A DNA stretch of 64,000 bases from Muricea muricata (Eukaryota; Cnidaria; Anthozoa; Malacalcyonacea; Plexauridae): NCBI GenBank assembly GCA_963855995.1, contig OY979717.1, positions 10,660,001-10,724,000 on the forward strand. Direction: 5' to 3'. Position numbers and translations under genes: made by a program. Below the pieces are notes generated by a model. It had not been told where the DNA came from and did no database searches. It saw nothing but the letters and a program-made list of their open reading frames with translations. Below, one piece after another: positions 29,947 through 45,745 of this stretch. The stretch's first letter is position 1. Every line of letters begins with the position of its first letter.

Positions 29947-32900
29947 TATTATCAATATACACGCTAGATTAAATCAAAGTTATTCGAAGCCATTCGCGAG
30001 CTTTTGTTCGCATTTCATCGAATAATATTTGCTCATACTCTGTCGAGGAAGATCTTGAAGTTGCTTTTGAGTGTAATTACATTTATATGCACAAATTTAT
30101 TTCTAAATAAATCCAATTGAGTCTTTTGCAATATCACAATAACAAAAATGGGTAAGATCACAACTTGAGCATACAGTAGGTTTCTGGTGCTACGAATTTT
30201 AAAATCTCATATTTTTGTAAGTAGAACATTTGAAAGATAAATGTGTGTTGAAATCAGCCTTCTCTTATTCTCGGAGAAGACCATGTAAATTCTGATCAAA
30301 CATACATTTCCAAATTTAATGACCCAGCTATATGACGTTCAATATATATCATTGAACTAAACAGATCACTATTTAAATCTAATGTCGAAGAACAATTTTA
30401 TTGCTGAGGCACTACAGACACGATAAGTATTAAATAAATGGAAATGTTTTTCGCTGATTGCATAAATGACCACGCAAATTATATTTTGATATGATAAAAC
30501 TTATACAGCACGTTAATAACAGCAGCCTATATATAGATGCATGTGCGCATGGCAATAGTGTCTACCCGGTCGTAATTCAACCACAATCACTGCAACAGCA
30601 GAGCATGAGGTATATATATACAAATCGGTGATACTATATCTTGGTGGTCTGGTTCGAAGATACAGGGTTTTAGCACTTACGGTCTGGGGGCCGCTTCTAC
30701 CCTCCCCTATATTTCGAACCAGAGGTGGTGGAGTTGTGATACAGACGGTTGAGGCAGTCAATTCGATGTCGTTGTCGCAAGGCAACCGCATTTGGTGGGC
30801 TGTCGAGGCCAATTGTGCGAAGCCACCCGTGCGCGCCATCCGTGTGCAAACTTTTATTCCAATACCCCGGTCCTTTTTACCATCGTTATACATTTCCAAG
30901 GCTAATCCTTCGAAGGTAGCAGAATTCCTGACACCTTTTGGAACCTTTTAATTTAAATTGATTACGCTGGCGTACAATCTCTTATGACGCTTTTCAATAG
31001 CCCTAATGTAAGTGGTAGAGCGTAATTCTTTTCAATTATTTATTTGGGGTTTTTTCGCCAAAAAAGATGGCTCCCACCGTTAAGAAAAACTATAGCATTT
31101 TGAGCACGGTTTTCTGTTGAATTTTTTTCGATGGTTTTTTAGAACTTTTATTTTCTCCATTTACCAAAAATTTTGCCAGTGCGGTTAACAAGGAAATAAA
31201 AATTTTTCTTTATCAGACTGTATGATAAAAAGAAGTAATTGTCAAATTGTGACGAATTTTTTTCTAAAAAAATTTGCAAAATAGACGAAAAGATACTTTG
31301 GAAAGGGTTATTAATTCTTACACAAGACGAAAACTATTTAATGCATGGCAAGGGCAGGAATTGATCCTACCCACTTTTGTAGGGTAATTTGTATTTGACC
31401 ACTGCATTACGTTGGTTATGAGGCTTCGGCAAGTTGGTTTAAGTTGTCTATACGTTCTTCTAGCCTATGCTTAATTCTTGAAACTGACGAAATCCAGAAC
31501 GATTTTTATCAAAGGTAGGTATTGCTCCCGGACTCAGTAATTGATTCTGAAGGGATACACATTGTCTTTACCACAGGACTATGTTAGTTACCACTTTTTA
31601 TGTCAGTTACCACTTTGACTGGGTTAAGAATTATTATAGATATACACGCTAGATTAAATCAAAGTTATTCGAAGCCATTCGCGAGCTTTTGTTCGCATTT
31701 CATCGAATAATATTTAATCATACTCTGTCGAGGAAGACCTTGAAGTTGCTTTTGAGTGTAATTACATTTTTAAATTATGTACAAATTTATTTCTAAATAA
31801 ATCCAATTGAGTCTTTTGCAATATCACAAATAACAAAAATGGGTAAGGTCACAACTTGAGCATATAGTAGGTTTCTGGTGCTACGAATTTTAAAAGCCTA
31901 TATTTTTGTGAGTAATAAAACATTTGAAAAATAAATGTGTGTTGAAATCAGCCTTCTCTTATTCTCGGAGAAGACCATGTAAATTCTGATCAAACATACA
32001 TTTCCAAATTTAATGACCCAGATATATGACGTTCAATATATATCATTGAACTGAACAGATCACTATTTAAATCTAATGTCGAAGAACAATTTTATTGCTG
32101 AGGCACTACAGACACGATAAGTATTAAATAAATGGAAATGTTTTTCGCTGATTGCATAAATGACCACGCAAATTATATTTTGATATGATAAAACTTATAC
32201 AGCACGTTAATAACAGCAGCCTATATATAGATGCATGTGCGCATGGCAATAGTGTCTACCCGGTCGTAATTCAACCACAATCACTGCAACAGCAGAGCAT
32301 GAGGTATATATATACAAATCGGTGATACTATATCTTGATGGTCTGGTTCGAAGACACAGGGTTTTAGCACTTACGGTCTGGGGGCCGCTTCTACCCTCCC
32401 CTATATTTCGAACCAGAGGTGGTGGAGTTGTGATACAGACGGTTGAGGCAGTCAATTCGATGTCGTTGTCGAAAGGCAACCGCATTTGGTGGGCTGTCGA
32501 GGCCAATTGTGCGAAGCCACCCGTGCGCGCCATCCGTGTGCAAACTTTTATTACAATACCCCGGTCCTTTTTACCATCGTTATACATTTCCAAGGCTAAT
32601 CCTTCGAAGGTAGCAGAATTCCTGACACCTTTTGGAACCTTTTAATTTAAATTGATTACGCTGGCGTACAATCTCTTATGACGCTTTTCAATAGCCCTAA
32701 TGTAAGTGGTAGAGCGTAATTCTTTTCAATTATTTATTTGGGGTTTTTTCGCCAAAAAAGATGGCTCCCACCGTTAAGAAAAACTATAGCATTTTGAGCA
32801 CGGTTTTCTGTTGAATTTTTTTCGATGGTTTTTTAGAACTTTTATTTTCTCCATTTACCAAAAATTTTGCCAGTGCGGTTAATAAGGAAATAAAAATTTT

Positions 32901-35900
32901 TCTTTATCAGACTGTATGATAAAAAGAAGTAATTGTCAAATTGTGACGAATTTTTTTCTAAAAAAATTTGCAAAATAGACGAAAAGATACTTTGGAAAGG
33001 GTTATTAATTCTTACACAAGACGAAAACTATTTAATGCATGGCAAGGGCAGGAATTGATCCTACCCACTTTTGTAGGGTAATTTGTACTTGACCACTGCA
33101 TTACGTTGGTTATGAGGCTTCGGCAAGTTGGTTTAAGTTGTCTATACGTTCTTCTAGCCTATGCTTAATTCTTGAAACTGACGAAATCCAGAACGATTTT
33201 TATCAAAGGTAGGTATTGCTCCCGGACTCAGTGATTGATTCTGAAGGGATACACATTGTCTTTACCACAGGACTATGTTAGTTACCACTTTTTATGTCAG
33301 TTACCACTTTGACTGGGTTAAGAATTATTATAGATATACACGCTAGATTAAATCAAAGTTATTCGAAGCCATTCGCGAGCTTTTGTTCGCATTTCATCGA
33401 ATAATATTTAATCATACTCTGTCGAGGAAGACCTTGAAGTTGCTTTTGAGTGTAATTACATTTTTAAATTATGTACAAATTTATTTCTAAATAAATCCAA
33501 TTGAGTCTTTTGCAATATCACAAATAACAAAAATGGGTAAGGTCACAACTTGAGCATATAGTAGGTTTCTGGTGCTACGAATTTTAAAAGCCTATATTTT
33601 TGTGAGCAATAAAACATTTGAAAAATAAATGTGTGTTGAAATCAGCCTTCTCTTATTCTCGGAGAAGACCATGTAAATTCTGATCAAACATACATTTCCA
33701 AATTTAATGACCCAGATATATGACGTTCAATATATATCATTGAACTAAACAGATCACTATTTAAATCTAATGTCGAAGAACAATTTTATTGCTGAGGCAC
33801 TACAGACACGATAAGTATTAAATAAATGGAAATGTTTTTCGCTGATTGCATAAATGACCACGCAAATTATATTTTGATATGATAAAACTTATACAGCACG
33901 TTAATAACAGCAGCCTATATATAGATGCATGTGCGCATGGCAATAGTGTCTACCCGGTCGTAATTCAACCACAATCACTGCAACAGCAGAGCATGAGGTA
34001 TATATATACAAATCGGTGATACTATATCTTGATGGTCTGATTCGAAGATACAGGGTTTTAGCACTTACGGTCTGGGGGCCGCTTCTACCCTCCCCTATGT
34101 TTCGAACCAGAGGTGGTGGAGTTATGATACAGACGGTTGAGGCAGTCAATTCGATGTCGTTGTCGAAAGGCAACCGCATTTGGTGGGCTGTCGAGGCCAA
34201 TTGTGCGAAGCCACCCGTGCGCGCCATCCGTGTGCAAACTTTTATTACAATACCCCGGTCCTTTTTACCATCGTTATACATTTCCAAGGCTAATCCTTCG
34301 AAGGTAGCAGAATTCCTGACACCTTTTGGAACCTTTTAATTTAAATTGATTACGCTGGCGTACAATCTCTTATGACGCTTTTCAATAGCCCTAATGTAAG
34401 TGGTAGAGCGTAATTCTTTTCAATTATTTATTTGGGGTTTTTTCGCCAAAAAAGATGGCTCCCACCGTTAAGAAAAACTATAGCATTTTGAGCACGGTTT
34501 TCTGTTGAATTTTTTTCGATGGTTTTTTAGAACTTTTATTTTCTCCATTTACCAAAAATTTTGCCAGTGCGGTTAACAAGGAAATAAAAATTTTTCTTTA
34601 TCAGACTGTATGATAAAAAGAAGTAATTGTCAAATTGAGACGAATTTTTTTCTAAAAAAATTTGCAAAATAGACGAAAAGATACTTTGGAAAGGGTTATT
34701 AATTCCTACACAAGACGAAAACTATTTAATGCATGGCAAGGGCAGGAATTGATCCTACCCACTTTTGTAGGGTAATTTGTATTTGACCACTGCATTACGT
34801 TGGTTATGAGGCTTCGGCAAGTTGGTTTAAGTTGTCTATACGTTCTTTTAGCCTATGCTTAATTCTTGAAACTGACGAAATCCAGAACGATTTTTATCAA
34901 AGGTAGGTATTGCTCCCGGACTCAGTAATTGATTCTGAAGGGATACACATTGTCTTTACCACAGGACTATGTTAGTTACCACTTTTTATGTCAGTTACCA
35001 CTTTGACTGGGTTAAGAATTATTATAGATATACACGCTAGATTAAATCAAAGTTATTCGAAGCCATTCGCGAGCTTTTGTTCGCATTTCATCGAATAATA
35101 TTTAATCATACTCTGTCGAGGAAGACCTTGAAGTTGCTTTTGAGTGTAATTACATTTTTAAAATTATGTACAAATTTATTTCTAAATAAATCCAATTGAG
35201 TCTTTTGCAATATCACAAATAACAAAAATGGGTAAGGTCAAAACTTGAGCACATAGTAGGTTTCTGGTGCTACGAATTTTAAAAGCCTATATTTTTGTGA
35301 GTAATAAAACATTTGAAAAATAAATGTGTGTTGAAATCAGCCTTCTCTTATACTCGGAGAAGACCTTGTAAATTCTGATCAAACATACTTTTCCAAATAT
35401 AATGACCTAGCTATAGGCGTCCAATATATATATCATTGAACAAAGCAGATCACTATTTAAATCTAATTTCGAAGAACAACATTACTGCTGGAGCACTACA
35501 GAGACGATAAGTATTAAATAAATGGAAATGTGTTTCGCTGATTGCATAAATGACCACGCAAATTATATTTTGATGTTTATGATAAAACTTACACAGCACG
35601 TTAATAACAGCAGCCTATATATAGATGCATGTGCGCATGGCAATAGTGTCTACCCGGTCGTAATTCAACCACAATCACTGCAACAGCAGAGCATGAGGTA
35701 TATATATACAAATCGGTGATACTATATCTTGATGGTCTGGTTCGAAGATACAGGGTTTTAGCACTTACGGTCTGGGGGCCGCTTCTACCCTCCGCTATAT
35801 TTCGAACCAGAGGTGGTGGAGTTGTGATACAGACGGTTGAGGCAGTCAATTCGATTTCGTTGTCGAAAGGCAACCGCATTTGGTGGGCTGTCGAGGCCAA

Positions 35901-38900
35901 TTGTGCGAAGCCACCCGTGCGCGCCATCCGTGTGCAAACTTTTATTACAATACCCCGGTCCTTTTTACCATCGTTATACATTTCCAAGGCTAATCCTTCG
36001 AAGGTAGCAGAATTCCTGACACCTTTTGGAACCTTTTAATTTAAATTGATTACGCTGGCGTACAATCTCTTATGACGCTTTTCAATAGCCCTAATGTAAG
36101 TGGTAGAGCGTAATTCTTTTCAATTATTTATTTGGGGTTTTTTCGCCAAAAAAGATGGCTCCCACCGTTAAGAAAAACTATAGCATTTTGAGCACGGTTT
36201 TCTGTTGAATTTTTTTCGATGGTTTTTTAGAACTTTTATTTTCTCCATTTACCAAAAATTTTGCCAGTGCGGTTAACAAGGAAATAAAAATTTTTCTTTA
36301 TCAGACTGTATGATAAAAAGAAGTAATTGTCAAATTGAGACGAATTTTTTTCTAAAAAAATTTGCAAAATAGACGAAAAGATACTTTGGAAAGGGTTATT
36401 AATTCTTACACAAGACGAAAACTATTTAATGCATGGCAAGGGCAGGAATTGATCCTACCCACTTTTGTAGGGTAATTTGTATTTGACCACTGCATTACGT
36501 TGGTTATGAGGCTTCGGCAAGTTGGTTTAAGTTGTCTATACGTTCTTCTAGCCTATGCTTAATTCTTGAAACTGACGAAATCCAGAACGATTTTTATCAA
36601 AGGTAGGTATTGCTCCCGGACTCAGTGATTGATTCTGAAGGGATACACATTGTCTTTACCACTGGACTATGTTAGTTACCACTTTCTATGTTAGTTACCA
36701 CTTTGACTGGGTTAAGAATTATTATAGATATACACGCTAGATTAAATCAAAGTTATTCGAAGCCATTCGCGAGCTTTTGTTCGCATTTCATCGAATAATA
36801 TTTAATCATACTCTGTCGAGGAAGACCTTGAAGTTGCTTTTGAGAGTAATTACATTTTTAAATTATGTACAAATTTATTTCTAAATAAATCCAATTGAGT
36901 CTTTTGCAATATCACAAATAACAAAAATGGGTAAGGTCACAACTTGAGCATATAGTAGGTTTCTGGTGCTACGAATTTTAAAAGCCTATATTTTTGTGAG
37001 TAATAAAACATTTGAAAAATAAATGTGTGTTGAAATCAGCCTTCTCTTATTCTCGGAGAAGACCATGTAAATTCTGATCAAACATACATTTCCAAATTTA
37101 ATGACCCAGCTATATGACGTTCAATATATATCATTGAACTAAACAGATCACTATTTAAATCTAATGTCGAAGAACAATTTTATTGCTGAGGCACTACAGA
37201 CACGATAAGTATTAAATAAATGGAAATGTTTTTCGCTGATTGCATAAATGACCACGCAAATTATATTTTGATATGATAAAACTTATACAGCACGTTAATA
37301 ACAGCAGCCTATATATAGATGCATGTGCGCATGGCAATAGTGTCTACCCGGTCGTAATTCAACCACAATCACTGCAACAGCAGAGCATGAGGTATATATA
37401 TACAAATCGGTGATACTATATCTTGATGGTCTGGTTCGAAGATACAGGGTTTTAGCACTTACGGTCTGGGGGCCGCTTCTACCCTCCCCTATATTTCGAA
37501 CCAGAGGTGGTGGAGTTGTGATACAGACGGTTGAGGCAGTCAATTCGATGTCGTTGTCGAAAGGCAACCGCATTTGGTGGGCTGTCGAGGCCAATTGTGC
37601 GAAGCCACCCGTGCGCGCCATCCGTGTGCAAACTTTTATTACAATACCCCGGTCCTTTTTACCATCGTTATACATTTCCAAGGCTAATCCTTCGAAGGTA
37701 GCAGAATTCCTGACACCTTTTGGAACCTTTTAATTTAAATTGATTACGCTGGCGTACAATCTCTTATGACGCTTTTCAATAGCCCTAATGTAAGTGGTAG
37801 AGCGTAATTCTTTTCAATTATTTATTTGGGGTTTTTTCGCCAAAAAAGATGGCTCCCACCGTTAAGAAAAACTATAGCATTTTGAGCACGGTTTTCTGTT
37901 GAATTTTTTTCGATGGTTTTTTAGAACTTTTATTTTCTCCATTTACCAAAAATTTTGCCAGTGCGGTTAACAAGGAAATAAAAATTTTTCTTTATCAGAC
38001 TGTATGATAAAAAGAAGTAATTGTCAAATTGAGACGAATTTTTTTCTAAAAAAATTTGCAAAATAGACGAAAAGATACTTTGGAAAGGGTTATTAATTCT
38101 TACACAAGACGAAAACTATTTAATGCATGGCAAGGGCAGGAATTGATCCTACCCACTTTTGTAGGGTAATTTGTATTTGACCACTGCATTACGTTGGTTA
38201 TGAGGCTTCGGCAAGTTGGTTTAAGTTGTCTATACGTTCTTCTAGCCTATGCTTAATTCTTGAAACTGACGAAATCCAGAACGATTTTTATCAAAGGTAG
38301 GTATTGCTCCCGGACTCAGTGATTGATTCTGAAGGGATACACATTGTCTTTACCACTGGACTATGTTAGTTACCACTTTCTATGTTAGTTACCACTTTGA
38401 CTGGGTTAAGAATTATTATAGATATACACGCTAGATTAAATCAAAGTTATTCGAAGCCATTCGCGAGCTTTTGTTCGCATTTCATCGAATAATATTTAAT
38501 CATACTCTGTCGAGGAAGACCTTGAAGTTGCTTTTGAGTGTAATTACATTTTTAAATTATGTACAAATTTATTTCTAAATAAATCCAATTGAGTCTTTTG
38601 CAATATCACAAATAACAAAAATGGGTAAGGTCACAACTTGAGCATATAGTAGGTTTCTGGTGCTACGAATTTTAAAAGCCTATATTTTTGTGAGTAATAA
38701 AACATTTGAAAAATAAATGTGTGTTGAAATCAGCCTTCTCTTATTCTCGGAGAAGACCATGTAAATTCTGATCAAACATACATTTCCAAATTTAATGACC
38801 CAGATATATGACGTTCAATATATATCATTGAACTAAACAGATCACTATTTAAATCTAATGTCGAAGAACAATTTTATTGCTGAGGCACTACAGAGACGAT

Positions 38901-41900
38901 AAGTATTAAATAAATGGAAATGTTTTTCGCTGATTGCATAAATGACCACGCAAATTATATTTTGATATGATAAAACTTATACAGCACGTTAATAACAGCA
39001 GCCTATATATAGATGCATGTGCGCATGGCAATAGTGTCTACCCGGTCGTAATTCAACCACAATCACTGCAACAGCAGAGCATGAGGTATATATATACAAA
39101 TCGGTGATACTATATCTTGATGGTCTGATTCGAAGATACAGGGTTTTAGCACTTACGGTCTGGGGGCCGCTCCTACCCTCCCCTATGTTTCGAACCAGAG
39201 GTGGTGGAGTTATGATACAGACGGTTGAGGCAGTCAATTCGATGTCGTTGTCGAAAGGCAACCGCATTTGGTGGGCTGTCGAGGCCAATTGTGCGAAGCC
39301 ACCCGTGCGCGCCATCCGTGTGCAAACTTTTATTACAATACCCCGGTCCTTTTTACCATCGTTATACATTTCCAAGGCTAATCCTTCGAAGGTAGCAGAA
39401 TTCCTGACACCTTTTGGAACCTTTTAATTTAAATTGATTACGCTGGCGTACAATCTCTTATGACGCTTTTCAATAGCCCTAATGTAAGTGGTAGAGCGTA
39501 ATTCTTTTCAATTATTTATTTGGGGTTTTTTCGCCAAAAAAGATGGCTCCCACCGTTAAGAAAAACTATAGCATTTTGAGCACGGTTTTCTGTTGAATTT
39601 TTTTCGATGGTTTTTTAGAACTTTTATTTTCTCCATTTACCAAAAATTTTGCCAGTGCGGTTAACATGGAAATAAAAGTTTTTCTTTATCAGACTGTATG
39701 ATAAAAAGAAGTAATTGTCAAATTGAGACGAATTTTTTTCTAAAAAAATTTGCAAAATAGACGAAAAGATACTTTGGAAAGGGTTATTAATTCCTACACA
39801 AGACGAAAACTATTTAATGCATGGCAAGGGCAGGAATTGATCCTACCCACTTTTGTAGGGTAATTTGTATTTGACCACTGCATTACGTTGGTTATGAGGC
39901 TTCGGCAAGTTGGTTTAAGTTGTCTATACGTTCTTCTAGCCTATGCTTAATTCTTGAAACTGACGAAATCCAGAACGATTTTTATCAAAGGTAGGTATTG
40001 CTCCCGGACTCAGTAATTGATTCTGAAGGGAAACACATTGTCTTTACCACAGGACTATGTTAGTTACCACTTTTTATGTCAGTTACCACTTTGACTGGGT
40101 TAAGAATTATTATAGATATACACGCTAGATTAAATCAAAGTTATTCGAAGCCATTCGCGAGCTTTTGTTCGCATTTCATCGAATAATATTTAATCATACT
40201 CTGTCGAGGAAGACCTTGAAGTTGCTTTTGAGTGTAATTACATTTTTAAATTATGTACAAATTTATTTCTAAATAAATCCAATTGAGTCTTTTGCAATAT
40301 CACAAATAACAAAAATGGGTAAGGTCAAAACTTGAGCACATAGTAGGTTTCTGGTGCTACGAATTTTAAAAGCCTATATTTTTGTGAGTAATAAAACATT
40401 TGAAAAATAAATGTGTGTTGAAATCAGCCTTCTCTTATACTCGGAGAAGACCTTGTAAATTCTGATCAAACATACTTTTCCAAATATAATGACCTAGCTA
40501 TAGGCGTCCAATATATATATCATTGAACAAAGCAGATCACTATTTAAATCTAATTTCGAAGAACAACATTACTGCTGGAGCACTACAGAGACGATAAGTA
40601 TTAAATAAATGGAAATGTGTTTCGCTGATTGCATAAATGACCACGCAAATTATATTTTGATGTTTATGATAAAACTTACACAGCACGTTAATAACAGCAG
40701 CCTATATATAGATGCATGTGCGCATGGCAATAGTGTCTACCCGGTCGTAATTCAACCACAATCACTGCAACAGCAGAGCATGAGGTATATATATACAAAT
40801 CGGTGATACTATATCTTGATGGTCTGGTTCGAAGATACAGGGTTTTAGCACTTACGGTCTGGGGGCCGCTTCTACCCTCCCCTATATTTCGAACCAGAGG
40901 TGGTGGAGTTGTGATACAGACGGTTGAGGCAGTCAATTCGATTTCGTTGTCGAAAGGCAACCGCATTTGGTGGGCTGTCGAGGCCAATTGTGCGAAGCCA
41001 CCCGTGCGCGCCATCCGTGTGCAAACTTTTATTACAATACCCCGGTCCTTTTTACCATCGTTATACATTTCCAAGGCTAATCCTTCGAAGGTAGCAGAAT
41101 TCCTGACACCTTTTGGAACCTTTTAATTTAAATTGATTACGCTGGCGTACAATCTCTTATGACGCTTTTCAATAGCCCTAATGTAAGTGGTAGAGCGTAA
41201 TTCTTTTCAATTATTTATTTGGGGTTTTTTCGCCAAAAAAGATGGCTCCCACCGTTAAGAAAAACTATAGCATTTTGAGCACGGTTTTCTGTTGAATTTT
41301 TTTCGATGGTTTTTTAGAACTTTTATTTTCTCCATTTACCAAAAATTTTGCCAGTGCGGTTAACAAGGAAATAAAAATTTTTCTTTATCAGACTGTATGA
41401 TAAAAAGAAGTAATTGTCAAATTGAGACGAATTTTTTTCTAAAAAAATTTTCAAAATAGACGAAAAGATACTTTGGAAAGGGTTATTAATTCTTACACAA
41501 GACGAAAACTATTTAATGCATGGCAAGGGCAGGAATTGATCCTACCCACTTTTGTAGGGTAATTTGTATTTGACCACTGCATTACGTTGGTTATGAGGCT
41601 TCGGCAAGTTGGTTTAAGTTGTCTATACGTTCTTCTAGCCTATGCTTAATTCTTGAAACTGACGAAATCCAGAACGATTTTTATCAAAGGTAGGTATTGC
41701 TCCCGGACTCAGTGATTGATTCTGAAGGGATACACATTGTCTTTACCACTGGACTATGTTAGTTACCACTTTCTATGTTAGTTACCACTTTGACTGGGTT
41801 AAGAATTATTATAGATATACACGCTAGATTAAATCAAAGTTATTCGAAGCCATTCGCGAGCTTTTGTTCGCATTTCATCGAATAATATTTAATCATACTC

Positions 41901-44117
41901 TGTCGAGGAAGACCTTGAAGTTGCTTTTGAGAGTAATTACATTTTTAAATTATGTACAAATTTATTTCTAAATAAATCCAATTGAGTCTTTTGCAATATC
42001 ACAAATAACAAAAATGGGTAAGGTCACAACTTGAGCATATAGTAGGTTTCTGGTGCTACGAATTTTAAAAGCCTATATTTTTGTGAGTAATAAAACATTT
42101 GAAAAATAAATGTGTGTTGAAATCAGCCTTCTCTTATTCTCGGAGAAGACCATGTAAATTCTGATCAAACATACATTTCCAAATTTAATGACCCAGATAT
42201 ATGACGTTCAATATATATCATTGAACTGAACAGATCACTATTTAAATCTAATGTCGAAGAACAATTTTATTGCTGAGGCACTACAGACACGATAAGTATT
42301 AAATAAATGGAAATGTTTTTCGCTGATTGCATAAATGACCACGCAAATTATATTTTGATATGATAAAACTTATACAGCACGTTAATAACAGCAGCCTATA
42401 TATAGATGCATGTGCGCATGGCAATAGTGTCTACCCGGTCGTAATTCAACCACAATCACTGCAACAGCAGAGCATGAGGTATATATATACAAATCGGTGA
42501 TACTATATCTTGATGGTCTGGTTCGAAGATACAGGGTTTTAGCACTTACGGTCTGGGGGCCGCTTCTACCCCCCCCCCCCTATATTTCGAACCAGAGGTG
42601 GTGGAGTTGTGATACAGACGGTTGAGGCAGTCAATTCGATGTCGTTGTCGAAAGGCAACCGCATTTGGTGGGCTGTCGAGGCCAATTGTGCGAAGCCACC
42701 CGTGCGCGCCATCCGTGTGCAAACTTTTATTACAATACCCCGGTCCTTTTTACCATCGTTATACATTTCCAAGGCTAATCCTTCGAAGGTAGCAGAATTC
42801 CTGACACCTTTTGGAACCTTTTAATTTAAATTGATTACGCTGGCGTACAATCTCTTATGACGCTTTTCAATAGCCCTAATGTAAGTGGTAGAGCGTAATT
42901 CTTTTCAATTATTTATTTGGGGTTTTTTCGCCAAAAAAGATGGCTCCCACCGTTAAGAAAAACTATAGCATTTTGAGCACGGTTTTCTGTTGAATTTTTT
43001 TCGATGGTTTTTTAGAACTTTTATTTTCTCCATTTACCAAAAATTTTGCCAGTGCGGTTAACAAGGAAATAAAAATTTTTCTTTATCAGACTGTATGATA
43101 AAAAGAAGTAATTGTCAAATTGTGACGAATTTTTTTCTAAAAAAATTTGCAAAATAGACGAAAAGATACTTTGCAAAGGGTTATTAATTCTTACACAAGA
43201 CGAAAACTATTTAATGCATGGCAAGGGCAGGAATTGATCCTACCCACTTTTGTAGGGTAATTTGTATTTGACCACTGCATTACGTTGGTTATGAGGCTTC
43301 GGCAAGTTGGTTTAAGTTGTCTATACGTTCTTCTAGCCTATGCTTAATTCTTGAAACTGACGAAATCCAGAACGATTTTTATCAAAGGTAGGTATTGCTC
43401 CCGGACTCAGTGATTGATTCTGAAGGGATACACATTGTCTTTACCACAGGACTATGTTAGTTACCACTTTTTATGTCAGTTACCACTTTGACTGGGTTAA
43501 GAATTATTATAGATATACACGCTAGATTAAATCAAAGTTATTCGAAGCCATTCGCGAGCTTTTGTTCGCATTTCATCGAATAATATTTAATCATACTCTG
43601 TCGAGGAAGACCTTGAAGTTGCTTTTGAGTGTAATTACATTTTTAAATTATGTACAAATTTATTTCTAAATAAATCCAATTGAGTCTTTTGCAATATCAC
43701 AAATAACAAAAATGGGTAAGGTCAAAACTTGAGCACATAGTAGGTTTCTGGTGCTACGAATTTTAAAAGCCTATATTTTTGTGAGTAATAAAACATTTGA
43801 AAAATAAATGTGTGTTGAAATCAGCCTTCTCTTATACTCGGAGAAGACCTTGTAAATTCTGATCAAACATACTTTTCCAAATATAATGACCTAGCTATAG
43901 GCGTCCAATATATATATCATTGAACAAAGCAGATCACTATTTAAATCTAATTTCGAAGAACAACATTACTGCTGGAGCACTACAGAGACGATAAGTATTA
44001 AATAAATGGAAATGTGTTTCGCTGATTGCATAAATGACCACGCAAATTATATTTTGATGTTTATGATAAAACTTACACAGCACGTTAATAACAGCAGCCT
44101 ATATATAGATGCATGTG

Positions 44118-44299
44118 CGCATGGCAATAGTGCCTACCTGGTCGTAATTCAACCACAATCAGTGCAACAGCAAAGCATGACGTATATAAATACAAATCGG
44201 TCGTACTATAGTATCACCGATTTGTATTTATATACGTCATGCTTTGCTGTTGCACTAATTGTGGTTGAATTACGACCAGGTAGGCACTATTGCCATGCG
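44118..44299. repeat. Palindrome of B unit 3, 182 bp
   Basis: Same structure and centre as unit 2. Confidence 0.9.
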
Positions 44300-44333
44300 T
44301 GATCATTTGCTTTTCTTCTTTTAAAATATCTGC

Positions 44334-44584
44334 CTGTACTTAGGGGAAACAGGCAGATCTCTGGAAACAAGAAAGGCTGAACACATCAGAAACGTTAAGG
44401 AACATGATAATGGTTCAAACATCGAAAAACGTGCAACGCGAAAATCATTGACACAGGGAATTTCCGTAGTCGCCTAACACTAGAAAGTCTAGAATCATGG
44501 CATACAGCTGCCAAACACAGCAATGCTGATAACAACTCAAAACCGCTTCCTCGACAATGTGCAATCTTAATAAAGAAAACATAG
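44334..44584 (+). pseudogene. GIY-YIG endonuclease remnant, B unit 3
   Basis: Same as in B unit 2, including the 3-bp deletion. Confidence 0.7.
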
Positions 44585-45130
44585 TATCACCTTATCGTAT
44601 TTCACAGTGCACATGTATACACGTCATATCTAGCTTCATTTCACACTTTCACAGTTTACTGCAATCATTATAAATATACCCGTTGAAGGCTACAGACTGG
44701 TGGCCGAAAGCTCGTAAACAAATAAATATATTTTAGTCAGAGAACGTCTCACCCTTTTCATTTATGTCTAATTGACACATCTACGATTTTTAGTGGTTTA
44801 TATTGTTTAACCATTTCTTAAAGCTCATTCAGTTAAAAACGGGTAAAATAGGGCGAGTGTAATAGCCAACGCGGTCTGGTGGTAAGGCAAAGTGGCGGTA
44901 AATAAACAACGCAGCTGAACGATAATTCCCTTGCTCTGAATTCTTTTCATGTTTTAGAATTAATTATAGGCTAGAGAAAAGCCCGCTTAAAAAATTTAAG
45001 TGGCAAGCGCGTGATAGCAAACATATATAGTCTAGTGGCCAATGCAAAATGTCTCAAGTCAACGAGTTTTTGGTCAAACCTAATTGCCCTTGTCACAAAC
45101 CCCATAGGTTTTTGTCTGGGCTAAGAATTA

Positions 45131-45745
45131 CAGTTGAACCCCTATTAAACGGACACCATTGGGACCTCGCCAAGGTGTCCGCTTAAGAGGGGTGTCCGCC
45201 TAAAAGGGGTCTCGCAAAATCACAACAGGGGGTAATTTTTCTTATGTTATTTATTTACCTATGTTAATAATATATAATAATTATATAAAAGTCTACGAAA
45301 ATATCTACGTTCAGAAACTTTTGTAGTTAAAATCAGCGTTCAAAAAGCCTAGGAACGTTTGCGCTCGAGTCTTTCGCGAAAGCTCATAATACAAAATAAA
45401 ACATAACAAAGCTAAGAATAATCATTTATAAAGGCCACATTTCACTTCAATCGTGAACGGCGAAACGTAGCGTATTCGATATATGGAGTCCATATCATTA
45501 ACTGCCCGAGTGTTCACGAAACAATGAAATACGCTACGTTTCGTTACGTTACTCTCCGCTTAAAAGGGGTTGATTTGTTCATTGGGACCTCCAGTGAGGT
45601 GTCCGCTTCCGCTAAATAGGGGTGTCCGCCAAATAAAGGTTTCCTTACTAGTATTTAATTAAAGAAACGTTTGGGACCTGAATTTAGTGTCCGCTTAAAA
45701 GGGGTGTCCGCTTAAAAGGGGTGTCCGCTATTAGGGGTTCAACTG
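45131..45745. mobile_element. 615-bp TA-flanked MITE in B unit 3
   Basis: Same element, same position and length, TA on both sides. Confidence 0.85.

Larger units (their letters stand above)
27895..30130. repeat. B unit 2 (2236 bp)
   Basis: Same order as the other B units. It is distinguished by CTCGCAAAGG instead of CTCGCCAAGG near the MITE left end (29367). Confidence 0.9.
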